The notes: generated by a model from the letters alone, not told the origin. DNA of 64,000 nucleotides from Bradyrhizobium sp. CB1015 (GCF_025200925.1 NZ_CP104174.1:8136001-8200000); one strand, 5' to 3'. Shown: positions 1 through 9,896, counted from the first letter of the stretch. Translations and numbers: made by a program.

Positions 1-1008
1 CTACGCGTCCTCCGCGCCCGCCTCGTGCGGCGTGAACTGGTACACCGATGAGCAGAACTCGCAGGTGACGACGACCTTGTCGTCCTTGACCATGGCGGCG
101 CGGTCGTCGGCCGAGAAGCTCTTGAGCATCGCGGCGACCGCATCGCGCGAGCAGGAGCACCGCGCCTCGAGCACCTGCGGATTGAACACGCGGACGCCGC
201 GCTCGTGGAAGAGGCGATAGAGCAGCCGCTCGCCGGAGAGCTCGGGATCGATCAGCTCGACATCTTCGACCGTTTCGATCAGCGAGCGCGCCTCGACCCA
301 GGCATCGTCTTCAGTGACGCTGTGCACCTCGGTGCCGTCGGGGGCATCGCCGGGATGCAAGTCCGCCTGCCGCGCGCGCTCCGGCGCCTTCGGCAGAAAC
401 TGCATCAGCATGCCGCCGGCGCGCCAGCGATGCTTGCCGCCGTCGCTCGAGCGCCATTCCTCGCCGACCGCGAGGCGCACGCGTGTCGGGATCTGCTCGG
501 AGCGCAGGAAATATTCATGGGCGGCGTCTTCCAGGCTGCCGCCGTCGAGCGCGACCAGGCCCTGGTAGCGGCTCATATCGGGACCCTGATCGATGGTCAT
601 GGCGAGATGGCCGCGGCCGAGCAGCGTGGCGGAATCCCTTGCCGTGCCCAAACGCGAGGCATCAAAGCGCGCATAGGCACGCAGACGGTCCGGGGCCTTG
701 TAATCGACCACCAGGAACGACACCGGGCCATCGGTCTGGGCCTGAAGAATGAAGCGGCCCTCGAATTTCAGCGCCGAGCCGAGCAGCGTCGTCAGCACGA
801 TGGCCTCGCCGAGCAGCTTGCCGACCGGCGCGGGATAATCGTGCTTGGTGAGGATGTCGTCCAGCGCAGGTCCAAGCCGCACCAGGCGCCCGCGCACGTC
901 GAGCGCGTCGACCTCGTAAGGCAGCGCGGCGTCGTCGATCGGAACCGGTGATGGCGCGCGAACCGGGCCTTCAGGCCCGGTATTCATGTCGGGAGATTGG
1001 AAAACCAT
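1..1008 (-). CDS. hslO: Hsp33 family redox-regulated chaperone
   Basis: Encodes a 335-residue protein that matches Hsp33, a cytoplasmic holdase chaperone activated by oxidation of a zinc-bound cysteine cluster. The C-terminal zinc centre is visible as C284-S-C286 and C316-E-F-C319, the CXC/CXXC arrangement of the family; the preceding region fits the substrate-binding domain. The protein is about 40 residues longer than E. coli Hsp33, mainly through a proline-rich N-terminal extension. The start is uncertain: ATG at 1008 is used here, ATG at 987 is an alternative, and neither has a clear ribosome binding site. The gene lies downstream of argD-argF on the same strand, separated by a palindromic repeat, so co-transcription is possible but unproven. 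Confidence 0.93.
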   Translation of the reverse strand: MVFQSPDMNTGPEGPVRAPSPVPIDDAALPYEVDALDVRGRLVRLGPALDDILTKHDYPAPVGKLLGEAIVLTTLLGSALKFEGRFILQAQTDGPVSFLVVDYKAPDRLRAYARFDASRLGTARDSATLLGRGHLAMTIDQGPDMSRYQGLVALDGGSLEDAAHEYFLRSEQIPTRVRLAVGEEWRSSDGGKHRWRAGGMLMQFLPKAPERARQADLHPGDAPDGTEVHSVTEDDAWVEARSLIETVEDVELIDPELSGERLLYRLFHERGVRVFNPQVLEARCSCSRDAVAAMLKSFSADDRAAMVKDDKVVVTCEFCSSVYQFTPHEAGAEDA

Positions 1009-1085
1009 GGCGCTTTATCTGGGGTCGGTGGGCGGAAATGGAAGGGGAACGCCCGCATCCCGTCGTCATCAGAACGACGGGCTGC

Positions 1086-1171
1086 GTAGCCCGGATGGAG
1101 CGCAGCGCAATCCGGGGAGATCGTTCCACAAGCTGAAGACCCCGGATTTCGCTGCGCTCCATCCGGGCTAC
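1086..1171. repeat. Long intergenic palindrome, family 1
   Basis: The arms read GTAGCCCGGATGGAGCGCAG at 1086 and the near-exact inverse ending at 1171, with a second internal pairing CCGGGG/CCCCGG. It fills the gap between hslO and argF. Elements of this kind are common in Bradyrhizobium intergenic DNA. RNA from either strand would fold into a strong hairpin that could end or stabilise transcripts. Confidence 0.8.
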
Positions 1172-1178
1172 ACAACGG

Positions 1179-2114
1179 CTACTTCACCGCGTCGAAGCAC
1201 CAGGCCAAAATGCCCTTCTGCGCGTGCAGCCGGTTTTCGGCCTCGTCGAACACGACCGATTGCGGGCCGTCGATCACCTCATCGGTGACCTCCTCGCCGC
1301 GATGGGCCGGCAGGCAATGCATGAACAATGCGTCCGCCTTGGCCAGCGACATCAGCTTGGCATTGACCTGGTAGGGCTTGAGCACGTTGTGGCGGTGCTC
1401 GCCCTCCTTGTCGCCCATCGACACCCAGGTGTCGGTGACGACGCAATCGGCGCCGCGCACGGCGGCCTCGGGATCGGTACCGAGCACGATCGGCGCGCCC
1501 GTCGCCTTGATCCAGTCGCGCATGGCCTTTTTCGGTGCGAGCTCCGGCGGCGTTGCGACATTGAGCTGGAATTTGAAACGCTCGGCGGCATGCGCCCAGG
1601 ACGCCAGCACGTTGTTGTCGTCGCCGGTCCAGGCCACCGTCTTGCCCTCGATCGGGCCGCGATGCTCCTCATAGGTCATGAGGTCGGCCATCACCTGGCA
1701 GGGATGCGAACGCCGCGTCAGGCCGTTGATGACGGGCACGGTGGCGTTGGCCGCAAGCTCCAGCAGCGCATCGTGATTGAGGATGCGGATCATGATGGCG
1801 TCGACATAGCGCGACAGCACACGCGCGGTGTCGGCGATGGTCTCGCCGCGGCCGAGCTGCATCTCGGCGCCGGTGAGCATGATCGCCTCGCCGCCGAGCT
1901 GGCGCATGCCGACGTCGAACGAGACGCGGGTGCGGGTGGAGGGACGCTCGAAGATCATCGCCAGCGTCTTGCCCTCGAGCGGCCTGACCGGCTGCTGTGC
2001 CTTCTGCTTCGCCTTCATGGCGGAAGAGGCGGCGAGCATGCTCTTGAGCTCCGAGAGCGGCAGCTCGTTGATGTCCAGGAAGTGCTTTGGAGCTTTGTTG
2101 GGCGTCTTGCTCAT
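1179..2114 (-). CDS. argF: Ornithine carbamoyltransferase
   Basis: Catalyses ornithine plus carbamoyl phosphate to citrulline in arginine biosynthesis. The 311-residue protein has the carbamoyl-phosphate motif S-T-R-T-R at 59-63, H-P-C-Q at 137-140, and the ornithine-binding H-C-L-P loop near residue 270, all intact, and its length is normal for the family. Its ATG shares one base with the TGA stop of argD at 2114, so the two are translationally coupled. ArgD and ArgF act two steps apart in the same pathway, and the argD-argF order is common in Rhizobiales. A palindromic repeat lies immediately downstream and may form the transcript end. Confidence 0.96.
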   Translation of the reverse strand: MSKTPNKAPKHFLDINELPLSELKSMLAASSAMKAKQKAQQPVRPLEGKTLAMIFERPSTRTRVSFDVGMRQLGGEAIMLTGAEMQLGRGETIADTARVLSRYVDAIMIRILNHDALLELAANATVPVINGLTRRSHPCQVMADLMTYEEHRGPIEGKTVAWTGDDNNVLASWAHAAERFKFQLNVATPPELAPKKAMRDWIKATGAPIVLGTDPEAAVRGADCVVTDTWVSMGDKEGEHRHNVLKPYQVNAKLMSLAKADALFMHCLPAHRGEEVTDEVIDGPQSVVFDEAENRLHAQKGILAWCFDAVK

Positions 2115-3322
2115 CAGCTTGCCGCCCGCTTGGTCTGGCTGGACGAGATCGCAGTGCAGGCGCGCTCTAACCGCCCGACGCTGTCCTCGATCTCAGCTTC
2201 GGTGACGATCAAGGGCGGCAGGAAGCGCACGACATTGTCGCCGGCCCCGACGGTGAGCAGCTTTTCGGCGCGTAGCGCCGCGACCAGATCGCCCGACGGC
2301 ACCACGGCCTTGATGCCGATCAGCAGGCCCTCGCCACGCACCTCGCTGACAACATCGGGATGACGATCGATCACGGAGGCGAGCTTCTGCTTGAGCAGCA
2401 GCGACATTTTCTGCACGTGGTCGAAAAAGCCGGGCTTGAGCATGACGTCGAGCACGGCATTGGCAGCCGAGATCGCGAGCGGATTGCCGCCGAAGGTGGA
2501 GCCGTGCGAACCGGGCCCCATGCCGGCGGCCGCATCCGCGGTCGCCAGCACCGCGCCGATCGGGAAGCCACCGCCGAGCGCCTTGGCGAGCGACATCACG
2601 TCCGGCGTGACGCCGGTGCGCTTGTAGGCAAAGAGCTCGCCGGTGCGGCCCATGCCGGTCTGCACCTCGTCGAAGGCGAGCAACAGGCCGCGCTCGTTGC
2701 ACAGCTCGCGCAGCGCCTTCAGGAAGGCGTGAGGTGCAGAACGAACGCCGCCCTCGCCCTGGATCGGCTCGATGAGAATGCCGGCGGTGTGCGGACCGAT
2801 CGCCTTCTTGACGGCGTCGAGGTCGCCATGCGGCACCTGATCGAAGCCGTCCATCGGCGGACCGAAGCCTTCGAGATATTTCGCAGCCCCGGTGGCGGCG
2901 AGCGTCGCCAGCGTGCGGCCATGGAAGGCACCCTCGAAGGTGATCATGCGGTAACGTTCCGGATGCCCCTTGGAGAAGTGATGGTGGCGCACCAGCTTGA
3001 TCACGCCTTCCAGCGCCTCGGCGCCGGAATTGCAGAAGAACACGAAGTCCGCAAAGCTCTCATTGCAGAGACGGCTTGCGAGCTTCTCGCCATCAGGGCT
3101 CTGGAACAGGTTCGACATGTGCCAGAGCTTGGTCGCCTGCTCCTGCAACGCATTGACCAGCGCGGGATGGACATGGCCGAGCGCATTCACCGCCACGCCC
3201 GAGGTGAAATCGAGATAGCGATCACCGTTGGTCGCGATCAGCCAGCAGCCTTCGCCGCGCTCGAAACCGAGGTCGGCCCTGGCGAAAACGGGGAGCAAAT
3301 GCGGCGCGGCACTGTTAGTCAT
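2114..3322 (-). CDS. argD: Acetylornithine aminotransferase
   Basis: PLP-dependent class III aminotransferase of arginine biosynthesis that converts N-acetylglutamate semialdehyde to N-acetylornithine and may also serve in lysine synthesis. From ATG 3322 it is 402 residues; an in-frame extension to 3376 is possible but starts before the conserved region. Visible features are the PLP-phosphate loop N-S-G-A-E near 98-102, D218 in the F-D-E-V-Q motif, and the Schiff-base lysine K247 in S-L-A-K-A-L-G-G-G. It is the first gene of an argD-argF pair with a one-base overlap. A stem-loop 75 bases upstream may influence its expression. Confidence 0.95.
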   Translation of the reverse strand: MTNSAAPHLLPVFARADLGFERGEGCWLIATNGDRYLDFTSGVAVNALGHVHPALVNALQEQATKLWHMSNLFQSPDGEKLASRLCNESFADFVFFCNSGAEALEGVIKLVRHHHFSKGHPERYRMITFEGAFHGRTLATLAATGAAKYLEGFGPPMDGFDQVPHGDLDAVKKAIGPHTAGILIEPIQGEGGVRSAPHAFLKALRELCNERGLLLAFDEVQTGMGRTGELFAYKRTGVTPDVMSLAKALGGGFPIGAVLATADAAAGMGPGSHGSTFGGNPLAISAANAVLDVMLKPGFFDHVQKMSLLLKQKLASVIDRHPDVVSEVRGEGLLIGIKAVVPSGDLVAALRAEKLLTVGAGDNVVRFLPPLIVTEAEIEDSVGRLERACTAISSSQTKRAAS

Positions 3323-3397
3323 GACGTCACTTGAATGTTGCGGACGGTGTGAGGCACGCATTGCGCAACGCACCATTGACCGGCCCCGGAAAACGAA

Positions 3398-3424
3398 ACG
3401 TGCCGCCTTTTAAGGGCGGCACGT
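3398..3424 (-). promoter_or_regulatory. Leader stem-loop upstream of argD
   Basis: A perfect 10-bp stem (ACGTGCCGCC/GGCGGCACGT) with a 7-base loop sits 75 bases before the argD ATG. Read on the minus strand it is followed by TTCGTTTTCC, so it resembles a weak intrinsic terminator or attenuator. No leader peptide is evident. A role in arginine control is inference. Confidence 0.45.
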
Positions 3425-3486
3425 AACACTATCTTATGCCTGGCAAGACGGGTGTCAATGCCGCCCCGAAAGCCCCGCGAAACGCT

Positions 3487-3700
3487 GATTCCGTAGTCTT
3501 GCGGTGCCGATTTTGCGGGTTTTTCACCACGGAACATGTGGAAGCGAGTCGGCGGACTCTTGCGCGGGAGTCACGCCATATTGTAGCGTTTGGACCGTCA
3601 GATACGACATCTCGTGCAGCAGTTCTGATCCCAAAAGTCCTCATGTACCGGCGTAAACGTTCGGGCGTCTTGAGCGCGCCCGGCGAGCCTTAAGGGATTC
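3487..3700. promoter_or_regulatory. Cluster of five GANTC (CcrM) sites upstream of gcrA
   Basis: GANTC occurs at 3487, 3546, 3555, 3568 and 3696 in the argD-gcrA intergenic region. GANTC is the methylation target of the alphaproteobacterial cell-cycle methyltransferase CcrM, and GcrA acts at methylated GANTC promoters. The cluster ends 82 bases before the gcrA start, so methylation-dependent control of gcrA is plausible. The rest of the gap from 3425 to 3782 shows no coding potential. Confidence 0.5.
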
Positions 3701-3782
3701 TGGCGGCACGGGTTTTTCAAGGCTTTAGGCATTCGCGGCGAAGGCTCCAGGATGGCAGGCGCGCTGCGAGGGAAAGGGTGCA

Positions 3783-4295
3783 ATGACGGTTTTGACCTGG
3801 TCCGATGATCGCGTCGAGCAGCTGAAGAAGCTCTGGGAGGCCGGACTTTCGGCCAGCCAGATCGCGGCGGAGCTCGGCAATGTGACCCGCAATGCCGTGA
3901 TCGGCAAGGTGCACCGGCTCGGCCTGTCCGGCCGCGCCAAGAGCCCATCATCGGCAGCGCCTCGGCCGCGCAAGGCACGGCCCGCGCAGCACATGATGCG
4001 GGTGACGCGCCCCGTCGCGCGCGGCAACACCGCGCTGGCGCAGGCCTTCGAGGTCGAGGTGGAAGCCGAGCCGGTTACCTACGACAACGTGGTGCCGATG
4101 AGCCAGCGGCTGTCGCTGCTGGAATTGAACGAGGCGACCTGCCACTGGCCGGTCGGCGATCCATCGAGCCCGGATTTCTTCTTCTGCGGCGGCAAGGCGC
4201 TTTCGGGCCTGCCCTACTGCGCCCAGCATTCGCGCGTGGCCTATCAGCCCGCAGCGGACCGCCGTCGCGCACCGGCGAAGCCGAGCACGCGGTGA
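3783..4295 (+). CDS. gcrA: GcrA cell-cycle transcriptional regulator
   Basis: A 170-residue homologue of GcrA, the alphaproteobacterial factor that binds the housekeeping sigma factor domain 2 and activates promoters carrying methylated GANTC. The N-terminal helix-turn-helix is recognisable from W-S-D-D-R-V-E-Q-L near residue 6 through A-A-E-L-G and the N-A-V-I-G-K-V-H-R-L-G-L-S-G block near residues 39-52. A basic proline-rich linker follows, and the C-terminal sigma-interacting region contains C-H-W-P-V-G-D and a further cysteine pair. A purine-rich ribosome binding site (AGGGAAAGGG) precedes the ATG. It stands alone, divergent from argD, with five GANTC sites upstream. Confidence 0.95.
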   Translation: MTVLTWSDDRVEQLKKLWEAGLSASQIAAELGNVTRNAVIGKVHRLGLSGRAKSPSSAAPRPRKARPAQHMMRVTRPVARGNTALAQAFEVEVEAEPVTYDNVVPMSQRLSLLELNEATCHWPVGDPSSPDFFFCGGKALSGLPYCAQHSRVAYQPAADRRRAPAKPSTR

Positions 4296-4317
4296 GCTTG
4301 TCGATCTAGCTGATGGC

Positions 4318-4338
4318 AGCCGTCACATGATGACGGCT
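4318..4338 (+). terminator. Short stem-loop after gcrA
   Basis: A perfect 8-bp stem (AGCCGTCA/TGACGGCT) with a 5-base loop lies 22 bases past the gcrA stop. There is no T-run after it, so intrinsic termination is uncertain. A larger palindromic repeat follows at once. Confidence 0.35.
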
Positions 4339-4350
4339 CAAATAGTCCGA

Positions 4351-4507
4351 TGTCGTTCCGGACAAGCGCGCGATATGCGCGCACAGATCCGGAACCCATA
4401 GCCGCCGCGAGATGTGGTTACGGGGACTCGGAGTTACCTTTTCGCAAAACAATCACGCCCTGTGGTTATCGGTCCCGGATCTACGCCTTCGCTTGTCCGG
4501 GACGACA
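4351..4507. repeat. Long intergenic palindrome, family 2, copy 1
   Basis: The outer arms are 18 bases (TGTCGTTCCGGACAAGCG at 4351 and its inverse ending at 4507, one mismatch). The interior shares ACCC/GCCCATAGCC-like and CCCTGTGGTTAT blocks with the element at 23781-23953. It lies between the convergent ends of gcrA and phoB. Confidence 0.85.
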
Positions 4508-4544
4508 CTGAACGTGTGGCGACAGCTCGCGCTCGCTAACCAGC

Positions 4545-5252
4545 CTACGTCTGCTCCGCCTTCGCGAAGCGATCGTCCAGCGCGTAGCCGGCGCCGCGGA
4601 CGGTGCGGATCGGGTCCTGCTCGCGGCCGAGATTGAGCAGCTTGCGCAGGCGGCCGATATGGACGTCGACGGTGCGCTCGTCGATGTAGATGTCGCGGCC
4701 CCAGACGCTGTCGAGCAGCTGCTCGCGCGAGAACACGCGGCCGGGATGCTCCAGGAAGAACTCCAGCAAGCGATATTCGGTCGGGCCGAGATCGATCGGC
4801 CGGCCCGAGCGCGCCACGCGGCGCTTGTCGCGGTCGAGCTCGATGTCGCCATAGGCGAGCACGGTGGCGAGCCGCTCCGGGCTGGCGCGCCGCAAGAGGC
4901 CCTTCACGCGCGCGAGCAGCTCCGGCACCGAGAACGGCTTGACGATGTAATCGTCGGCGCCGGTCGCAAGGCCCCGCACCCGCTCGCTCTCCTCGCCGCG
5001 CGCGGTGAGCATGATGATCGGCAGCTGCTTGGTCTCGGGGCGGGTCCGAAGCCGCCGGCATAGCTCGATGCCCGACAGGCCCGGCAGCATCCAGTCGAGC
5101 ACGATCAGATCGGGAATGTGCTCCTTGAGGCGGGTGTCGGCGTCGTCGCCGCGCATCACCACCTCGACGTCATAGCCGTCGCCTTCGAGGTTGTAGCGGA
5201 GAAGCTCGGTGAGAGCTTCCTCGTCCTCAACCACCATAATGCGTGCGCCCAT
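4545..5252 (-). CDS. phoB: Phosphate regulon response regulator PhoB
   Basis: A 235-residue OmpR/PhoB-family response regulator that, when phosphorylated by PhoR, binds Pho boxes and activates phosphate-starvation genes. The receiver domain occupies about residues 1-120 with acidic pocket E9/D10, phospho-acceptor D53 and conserved K105; the winged-helix DNA-binding domain fills the C-terminus, with R-T-V-D-V-H-I-G-R-L-R-K-L as recognition region and R-T-V-R-G-A-G-Y in the wing. The start at 5252 begins exactly at the receiver domain. It is the last gene of the phoR-pst-phoU-phoB cluster, 14 bases after phoU, so it is probably read through from pst and would autoactivate with it. Confidence 0.96.
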   Translation of the reverse strand: MGARIMVVEDEEALTELLRYNLEGDGYDVEVVMRGDDADTRLKEHIPDLIVLDWMLPGLSGIELCRRLRTRPETKQLPIIMLTARGEESERVRGLATGADDYIVKPFSVPELLARVKGLLRRASPERLATVLAYGDIELDRDKRRVARSGRPIDLGPTEYRLLEFFLEHPGRVFSREQLLDSVWGRDIYIDERTVDVHIGRLRKLLNLGREQDPIRTVRGAGYALDDRFAKAEQT

Positions 5253-5266
5253 GTTGTCGTCGCTCC

Positions 5267-5983
5267 TTAGGTATTCGGCACCGTCGTGGCGAAGGTCGTC
5301 ATGTCGCCTTTCGGCCGCTTGTCGGTGATCGCCTGGCCCTCGATCATGTAGAACACGGTCTCGGCGATGTTGGTGGCGTGGTCGCCGATCCGCTCGATGT
5401 TCTTGGCACAGAACATCAGGTGGATGCAGAACGAGATGTTGCGCGGATCCTCCATCATGTAGGTGAGGAGCTCGCGGAACAGCGAGGTGCAGATGGCGTC
5501 GACTTCCTCGTCGCCCTTCCACACCGCCATCGCCGCCGGCAGGTCGTGCGCGGCATAGGCGTCCAGCACGCTCTTGACCTGCTGCTGCACGAGGTCGGTC
5601 ATGTGCTCCAGGCCGCGGAACAGCTTGAGCGGGTGGAAATCCGTCTCCAGCGCCGCGACGCGCTTGCCCATGTTCTTGGCGAGATCGCCGATGCGCTCGA
5701 GATCCGTCGCAACGCGCATGGCCCCGACGATCTCGCGCAGGTCGACGGCCATCGGCTGGCGGCGGGCGATGGTGAGCACGGCGCGCTCCTCGATGCGCTT
5801 CTGCAGCGCGTCGAGCTCGCCGTCGGTGGTGACGACCCGCTGGCCGAGCGCGACGTCGCGGCGGATCAGCGCGTCGACGGAATCGACGATCATGCGCTCG
5901 GCGATGCCGCCCATCTCGGCGACCAAGCGGGTGAGCTCCTGAAGGTCGCTGTCGAAGGCCTTTACGGTATGTTCAGAACCCAT
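5267..5983 (-). CDS. phoU: Phosphate signalling protein PhoU
   Basis: A 238-residue helical protein made of two PhoU repeats. PhoU links the Pst transporter to PhoR and keeps PhoR in its phosphatase state when phosphate is ample. Helical repeats are evident in which E/D-rich segments flank conserved basic positions (for example A-T-D-L-E-R-I-G-D-L-A-K-N in repeat 1 and I-E-R-I-G-D-H-A-T-N-I-A-E in repeat 2); these E-R-I-G-D-x-x-x-N motifs are the metal-binding signatures of the family. The start at 5983 gives normal length. It lies 11 bases downstream of pstB and 14 bases upstream of phoB. Confidence 0.96.
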   Translation of the reverse strand: MGSEHTVKAFDSDLQELTRLVAEMGGIAERMIVDSVDALIRRDVALGQRVVTTDGELDALQKRIEERAVLTIARRQPMAVDLREIVGAMRVATDLERIGDLAKNMGKRVAALETDFHPLKLFRGLEHMTDLVQQQVKSVLDAYAAHDLPAAMAVWKGDEEVDAICTSLFRELLTYMMEDPRNISFCIHLMFCAKNIERIGDHATNIAETVFYMIEGQAITDKRPKGDMTTFATTVPNT

Positions 5984-5994
5984 GTTCCGTCTCC

Positions 5995-6816
5995 TCAGCC
6001 GAACCGGCCGGTGATGTAATCCTGCGTGCGCCGATCGCTCGGCGACGTGAAGATCTTGCTGGTATCGTCGAACTCGATCAACTCGCCGAGATACATGAAG
6101 GCGGTCTTGTCGGAGACGCGCGCCGCCTGCTGCATGTTGTGGGTGACGATCGCGATCGTGTAGTTCTCGGACAATTCCTGGATCAGCTCCTCGACCTTGG
6201 CGGTCGAGATCGGGTCGAGCGCCGAGCAGGGCTCGTCGAACAGGATCACCTCGGGCCGCACCGCGACGGTGCGGGCGATGCAGAGCCGCTGCTGCTGGCC
6301 GCCGGAGAGCGACAGGCCGGAGGCATTGAGCTTGTCCTTGACCTCGTTCCATAGTGCGCCGCCGCGCAGCGCCTTCTCGACGCGGTCGTCCATCTCGGAC
6401 TTCGAGATCTTCTCGTACAGACGAATGCCGAAGGCGATGTTCTCGTAGATCGTCATCGGGAACGGCGTCGGCTTCTGGAACACCATGCCGACGCGAGCGC
6501 GCAGCAAATTGAGGTCCAGCTTGGGGTCCAGGATGTTGGTCTGGTCGAGCAGCAGCTGGCCGGTGGCGCGCTGGCCCGGATAGAGATCGTACATCCGATT
6601 GAAGATGCGCAGCAGGGTCGACTTGCCGCAGCCCGACGGGCCGATGAACGCCGTGACACGATTGGTGCCGAGCGTCAGATTGATGTTCTTCAGCGCGTGG
6701 TGCTCACCGTAGTAGAAATTCAGGTTGCGCGCGGTGACCTTGGCGGGCGCCTCGGGCAGCGGCTGCGAGCCGGGATGAACGGTCGGCGCGCTGACGGAAA
6801 CAGACATTTCACTCAT
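5995..6816 (-). CDS. pstB: Phosphate ABC transporter ATP-binding protein PstB
   Basis: The 273-residue ATPase of the high-affinity phosphate transporter PstSCAB. Walker A is G-P-S-G-C-G-K-S-T at 59-67, the ABC signature L-S-G-G-Q-Q-Q-R at 170-177, and Walker B V-I-L-F-D-E-P at 190-196; a switch histidine occurs in V-T-H-N-M-Q-Q-A, as usual for PstB. It carries about 25 extra N-terminal residues. Its start overlaps the pstA stop by four bases, and phoU follows 11 bases later, so it is part of a coupled operon. Confidence 0.97.
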   Translation of the reverse strand: MSEMSVSVSAPTVHPGSQPLPEAPAKVTARNLNFYYGEHHALKNINLTLGTNRVTAFIGPSGCGKSTLLRIFNRMYDLYPGQRATGQLLLDQTNILDPKLDLNLLRARVGMVFQKPTPFPMTIYENIAFGIRLYEKISKSEMDDRVEKALRGGALWNEVKDKLNASGLSLSGGQQQRLCIARTVAVRPEVILFDEPCSALDPISTAKVEELIQELSENYTIAIVTHNMQQAARVSDKTAFMYLGELIEFDDTSKIFTSPSDRRTQDYITGRFG

Positions 6817-7658
6817 TTTGCAGTCCTCTCGGCGCCAAGGATGCGCGCGCCAATGTTCAGGGCAAGCACGGTCAGGGTGATCAGCAGCGCGCCGCTCCAG
6901 GCGAGCTGCTTCCAGTAGGCGTAGGGGCTCTGCACGAAGTTGTTGATGGTGACCGGCAGGTTCGCCATCGTCTTGTTCAGGCTGAGGCTGAAGAACTGGT
7001 TCGACAGCGCGGTGAACAGCAGCGGCGCGGTCTCGCCGGCGACGCGGGCGGTGGCGAGCAGCACGCCGGTGATGAGGCCGGAGCGCGCGGCCCGATAGGC
7101 GATCCGCTTGATCACCAGCGAGCGCGGCAAGCCCAGTGCGCTCGCGGCTTCGCGCAGCGGATTCGGCACCAGCAGCAGCATGTCCTCTGTGGTGCGCACG
7201 ACGACCGGGATCACGATGACGGCGAGCGCGAGACTGCCCGCGATCGCCGAGAAGCCGCGCATCGGCACCACCACCGCGCCATAGATGAACAGGCCGATGA
7301 TGATCGAGGGCGCCGACAGGAGGATGTCGTTGATGAAACGGATCACCGAGGTCAGCTTGTCGTTGCGGCCGTACTCGGCGAGGTAGGTGCCGGCGAACAG
7401 GCCGAGCGGCGCGCCGATACCGACGCCGAGCACGGTCATGATCAGCGAGCCGACGATGGCGTTGAGCAGACCGCCCTCGGTCGAGCCGGGCGGCGGCGTG
7501 TTCTCGGTGAAGACCTGCAGGTTCAAACCGGACAGGCCGTTGTAGAGCAGCGTGATCAGGATCAGCGCGAGCCAGGTGACGCCGAAGGCGGCGGCGCCAA
7601 TGCAGAGCCCGCGGATGACGATGTCCTTGCGGCGGCGGCGCGAATAGATCGGATTCAT
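6813..7658 (-). CDS. pstA: Phosphate ABC transporter permease PstA
   Basis: A 281-residue inner-membrane permease that forms the phosphate channel with PstC. About six hydrophobic segments are seen, the first near residues 18-40. The cytoplasmic EAA-like loop that contacts PstB is visible as [11 protein letters not shown] near residues 170-180. Length and order are typical. It begins two bases before the pstC stop region ends (pstC stops at 7660) and overlaps pstB by four bases, so translation is coupled across the operon. Confidence 0.96.
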   Translation of the reverse strand: MNPIYSRRRRKDIVIRGLCIGAAAFGVTWLALILITLLYNGLSGLNLQVFTENTPPPGSTEGGLLNAIVGSLIMTVLGVGIGAPLGLFAGTYLAEYGRNDKLTSVIRFINDILLSAPSIIIGLFIYGAVVVPMRGFSAIAGSLALAVIVIPVVVRTTEDMLLLVPNPLREAASALGLPRSLVIKRIAYRAARSGLITGVLLATARVAGETAPLLFTALSNQFFSLSLNKTMANLPVTINNFVQSPYAYWKQLAWSGALLITLTVLALNIGARILGAERTAK

Positions 7659-7659
7659 G

Positions 7660-8658
7660 TCACTTCCCCGCCTTCTTTTCCAGACGCAGCAGCATCAGCC
7701 GCGCGGCCGCGAGCACGAAGAACGTCAGCACGAACAGGAGCAGACCGAGAAGGATCAGGCCGGACTGGTGCAGGCCGTCGCTCTCGGCGAACTCGGACGC
7801 GATCGCCGCCGAGATCGTGGTGCCCGGCGCGAAGATCGACGAGGAGATCCGGAACGAGTTGCCGATGATGAAGGTCACCGCCATGGTCTCGCCCAGCGCG
7901 CGGCCCAGCGCCAGCATGACGCCGCCGATGATGCCGACGCGGGTGTAGGGAATCACGACGCTGCGGACGACTTCCCAGGTGGTGCAGCCGACGCCGTAGG
8001 CGGCTTCCTTCAGCACCGGCGGCACCGTCTTGAACACGTCGACCGAGATCGAGGTGATGAAAGGCAGCACCATGATGGCGAGGATCAGCGCGGCGTTGAA
8101 CAGGCTGAGATAGGACGGGGGACCGGCGAAGATCGCGCCCAGCACGGGAACGCCGTCGAACACCCGGATCATGAAGGGCTGGAAGGTGTTGGCCAGGAAC
8201 GGGCCGAGCACGAAGAAGCCCCACATGCCGTAGATGATCGAGGGAATGCCGGCGAGCAGCTCGACCGCCATGCCGATCGGGCGGCGCAGCCATTGCGGGC
8301 AGAGCTCGGTGAGGAAGATCGCAATGCCGAGACCGACCGGAATGGCGATCAGCATCGCGATGAAGGAGGTGACGAGCGTACCGTACATCGGCCCGAGCGC
8401 GCCGAGCACCGGCGGATCGGCCGAGGGCGCCCAGCGCTGCGTCCACAGGAAGGAGATGCCGTATTCCTTCATCGCCGGGAACGCACCGACGATCAGCGAG
8501 ATGATGATGCCGCCGAGGATCAGCAACACCGAGATCGCGGACAACCGCGTGATCCAGTAGAAGGTGACGTCGCCGAGCTTGAACGCGCTCAAGGCCTTGG
8601 CGCGATCATATGGACCGGCAGCATCTATCACATTGCTCTCGACAGCCATCTCAGCCAC
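7660..8658 (-). CDS. pstC: Phosphate ABC transporter permease PstC
   Basis: A 332-residue inner-membrane permease, partner of PstA. It has a cytoplasmic N-terminal stretch of about 35 residues, then six predicted membrane segments, with the ATPase-contacting loop around [13 protein letters not shown]. The GTG start at 8658 is preferred over ATG 8649 because AGGGG lies at correct spacing before it. It follows pstS after a 125-base gap that contains a strong hairpin; this arrangement usually allows more binding protein than permease to be made from one transcript. Confidence 0.95.
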   Translation of the reverse strand: MAEMAVESNVIDAAGPYDRAKALSAFKLGDVTFYWITRLSAISVLLILGGIIISLIVGAFPAMKEYGISFLWTQRWAPSADPPVLGALGPMYGTLVTSFIAMLIAIPVGLGIAIFLTELCPQWLRRPIGMAVELLAGIPSIIYGMWGFFVLGPFLANTFQPFMIRVFDGVPVLGAIFAGPPSYLSLFNAALILAIMVLPFITSISVDVFKTVPPVLKEAAYGVGCTTWEVVRSVVIPYTRVGIIGGVMLALGRALGETMAVTFIIGNSFRISSSIFAPGTTISAAIASEFAESDGLHQSGLILLGLLLFVLTFFVLAAARLMLLRLEKKAGK

Positions 8659-8703
8659 GCCGATCCCCTGTACCCGTTTTATATACGCTTGTTGTTGGTG
8701 GCG

Positions 8704-8737
8704 CGCTCCGGATGCGGCGGGAGGCCGATCCGGAGCG
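8704..8737 (-). promoter_or_regulatory. Intercistronic hairpin between pstS and pstC
   Basis: A perfect 10-bp inverted repeat (CGCTCCGGAT/ATCCGGAGCG) with a 14-base loop lies in the pstS-pstC gap. There is no T-run, so an mRNA-stabilising or partial-termination role that raises PstS over PstCAB is more likely than full termination. This is inference from position. Confidence 0.55.
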
Positions 8738-8783
8738 GAGATCTTGGAGCATCCCGGAACCGGGTCCGGGACACGATAGCGCC

Positions 8784-9797
8784 TTAGCTCTTGATCTCGG
8801 CAGCCCAGGTCTTCTCGATCAGCTGCACGACGCTGTCCGGCATCGGGATGTAGTCGAGCTCTTCAGCCGCCTTGCCGCCGTTCTTGAAGGCCCAGCGGAA
8901 GAACTTGATGGCTTCCTGCGAGGCTGCCTTGTCGGTGGCCGACTTATGCATGAGGATGAAGGTCGCCGCCGTGATCGGCCAGGACTTCTCGCCGGGCTGG
9001 TCGGTCAGGATGACGTAATAGCCGGGCGCCTTGGCCCAGTCGGCGTTGGAGGCGGCCGCCTGGAAGGCCTCGACGGTCGGCTGCACCGGCTTGCCGGCCT
9101 TGTTGACCAGACCGGTGTAGGTCAGCTTGTTCTGCTTGGCATAGGCGTACTCGACGTAACCGATCGAGTTCTTGGTCTGGCTGATGTTGCCCGACACGCC
9201 TTCGTTGCCCTTCGCGCCGACGCCGACCGGCCACTCGACCGCGGTGCCTTCGCCGACCTTGCTCTTCCAGTCCGCGCTGGCCTTGGAGAGATAGTTGGTG
9301 AAGTTGAAGGTGGTGCCCGAACCGTCCGAACGGCGGACCACGGTGATCGCCTCCGAGGGCAGCTTCGCGTTCGGATTGAGCTTCTTGATCGCGGCATCGT
9401 CCCACTTGGTGATCTTGCCGAGATAGATGTTGGCCAGGGTCTCGCCGTCGAACACCAGCTCGCCGGGCTTCACGCCCTCGAGGTTGACGACGGGGACGAT
9501 GGCACCCATCACCATCGGCCACTGCACGAGGCCGTCCTTCTCGAGCTGCTCGGCCTTGAGCGGCGCGTCGCTGGCGCCGAAGGTCACGGTCTTGGCCTGG
9601 ATCTGCTTGATGCCGCCGCCGGAGCCGATGGACTGATAGTTCAGACCGTTGCCGGTCTCCTTTTTGTAGGCGTCGGCCCACTTCGAATAGATCGGGAACG
9701 GGAACGTCGCGCCGGCACCCGTGATGTCGGCCGCAAAGGCTGCCGTCGTCGATGCGGCGACCAAGCCGGCAGCGACCATGGTTTTGAGGAAATTCAT
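8784..9797 (-). CDS. pstS: Periplasmic phosphate-binding protein PstS
   Basis: A 337-residue periplasmic binding protein that captures phosphate for PstCAB. The ATG at 9797 is chosen because GGAG sits just upstream and it gives a clean Sec signal peptide ending A-F-A followed by A-D-I-T-G-A-G; an in-frame ATG at 9809 is possible. Family features include [13 protein letters not shown] near the mature N-terminus, the G-S-G-G-G-I-K phosphate loop and the R-S-D-G-S-G-T-T phosphate-binding segment. A Pho box 99 bases upstream implies PhoB control separate from phoR. Confidence 0.96.
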   Translation of the reverse strand: MNFLKTMVAAGLVAASTTAAFAADITGAGATFPFPIYSKWADAYKKETGNGLNYQSIGSGGGIKQIQAKTVTFGASDAPLKAEQLEKDGLVQWPMVMGAIVPVVNLEGVKPGELVFDGETLANIYLGKITKWDDAAIKKLNPNAKLPSEAITVVRRSDGSGTTFNFTNYLSKASADWKSKVGEGTAVEWPVGVGAKGNEGVSGNISQTKNSIGYVEYAYAKQNKLTYTGLVNKAGKPVQPTVEAFQAAASNADWAKAPGYYVILTDQPGEKSWPITAATFILMHKSATDKAASQEAIKFFRWAFKNGGKAAEELDYIPMPDSVVQLIEKTWAAEIKS

Positions 9798-9896
9798 GCT
9801 GGTCTCCATACAGGGGAGCGAAGCGCCATCCGCGCCCGATCGCGCTCCCCGCGCCGCCGCTTTAGGGGCGGTCGGCTGTGCTTTTACGAAGGTTTC

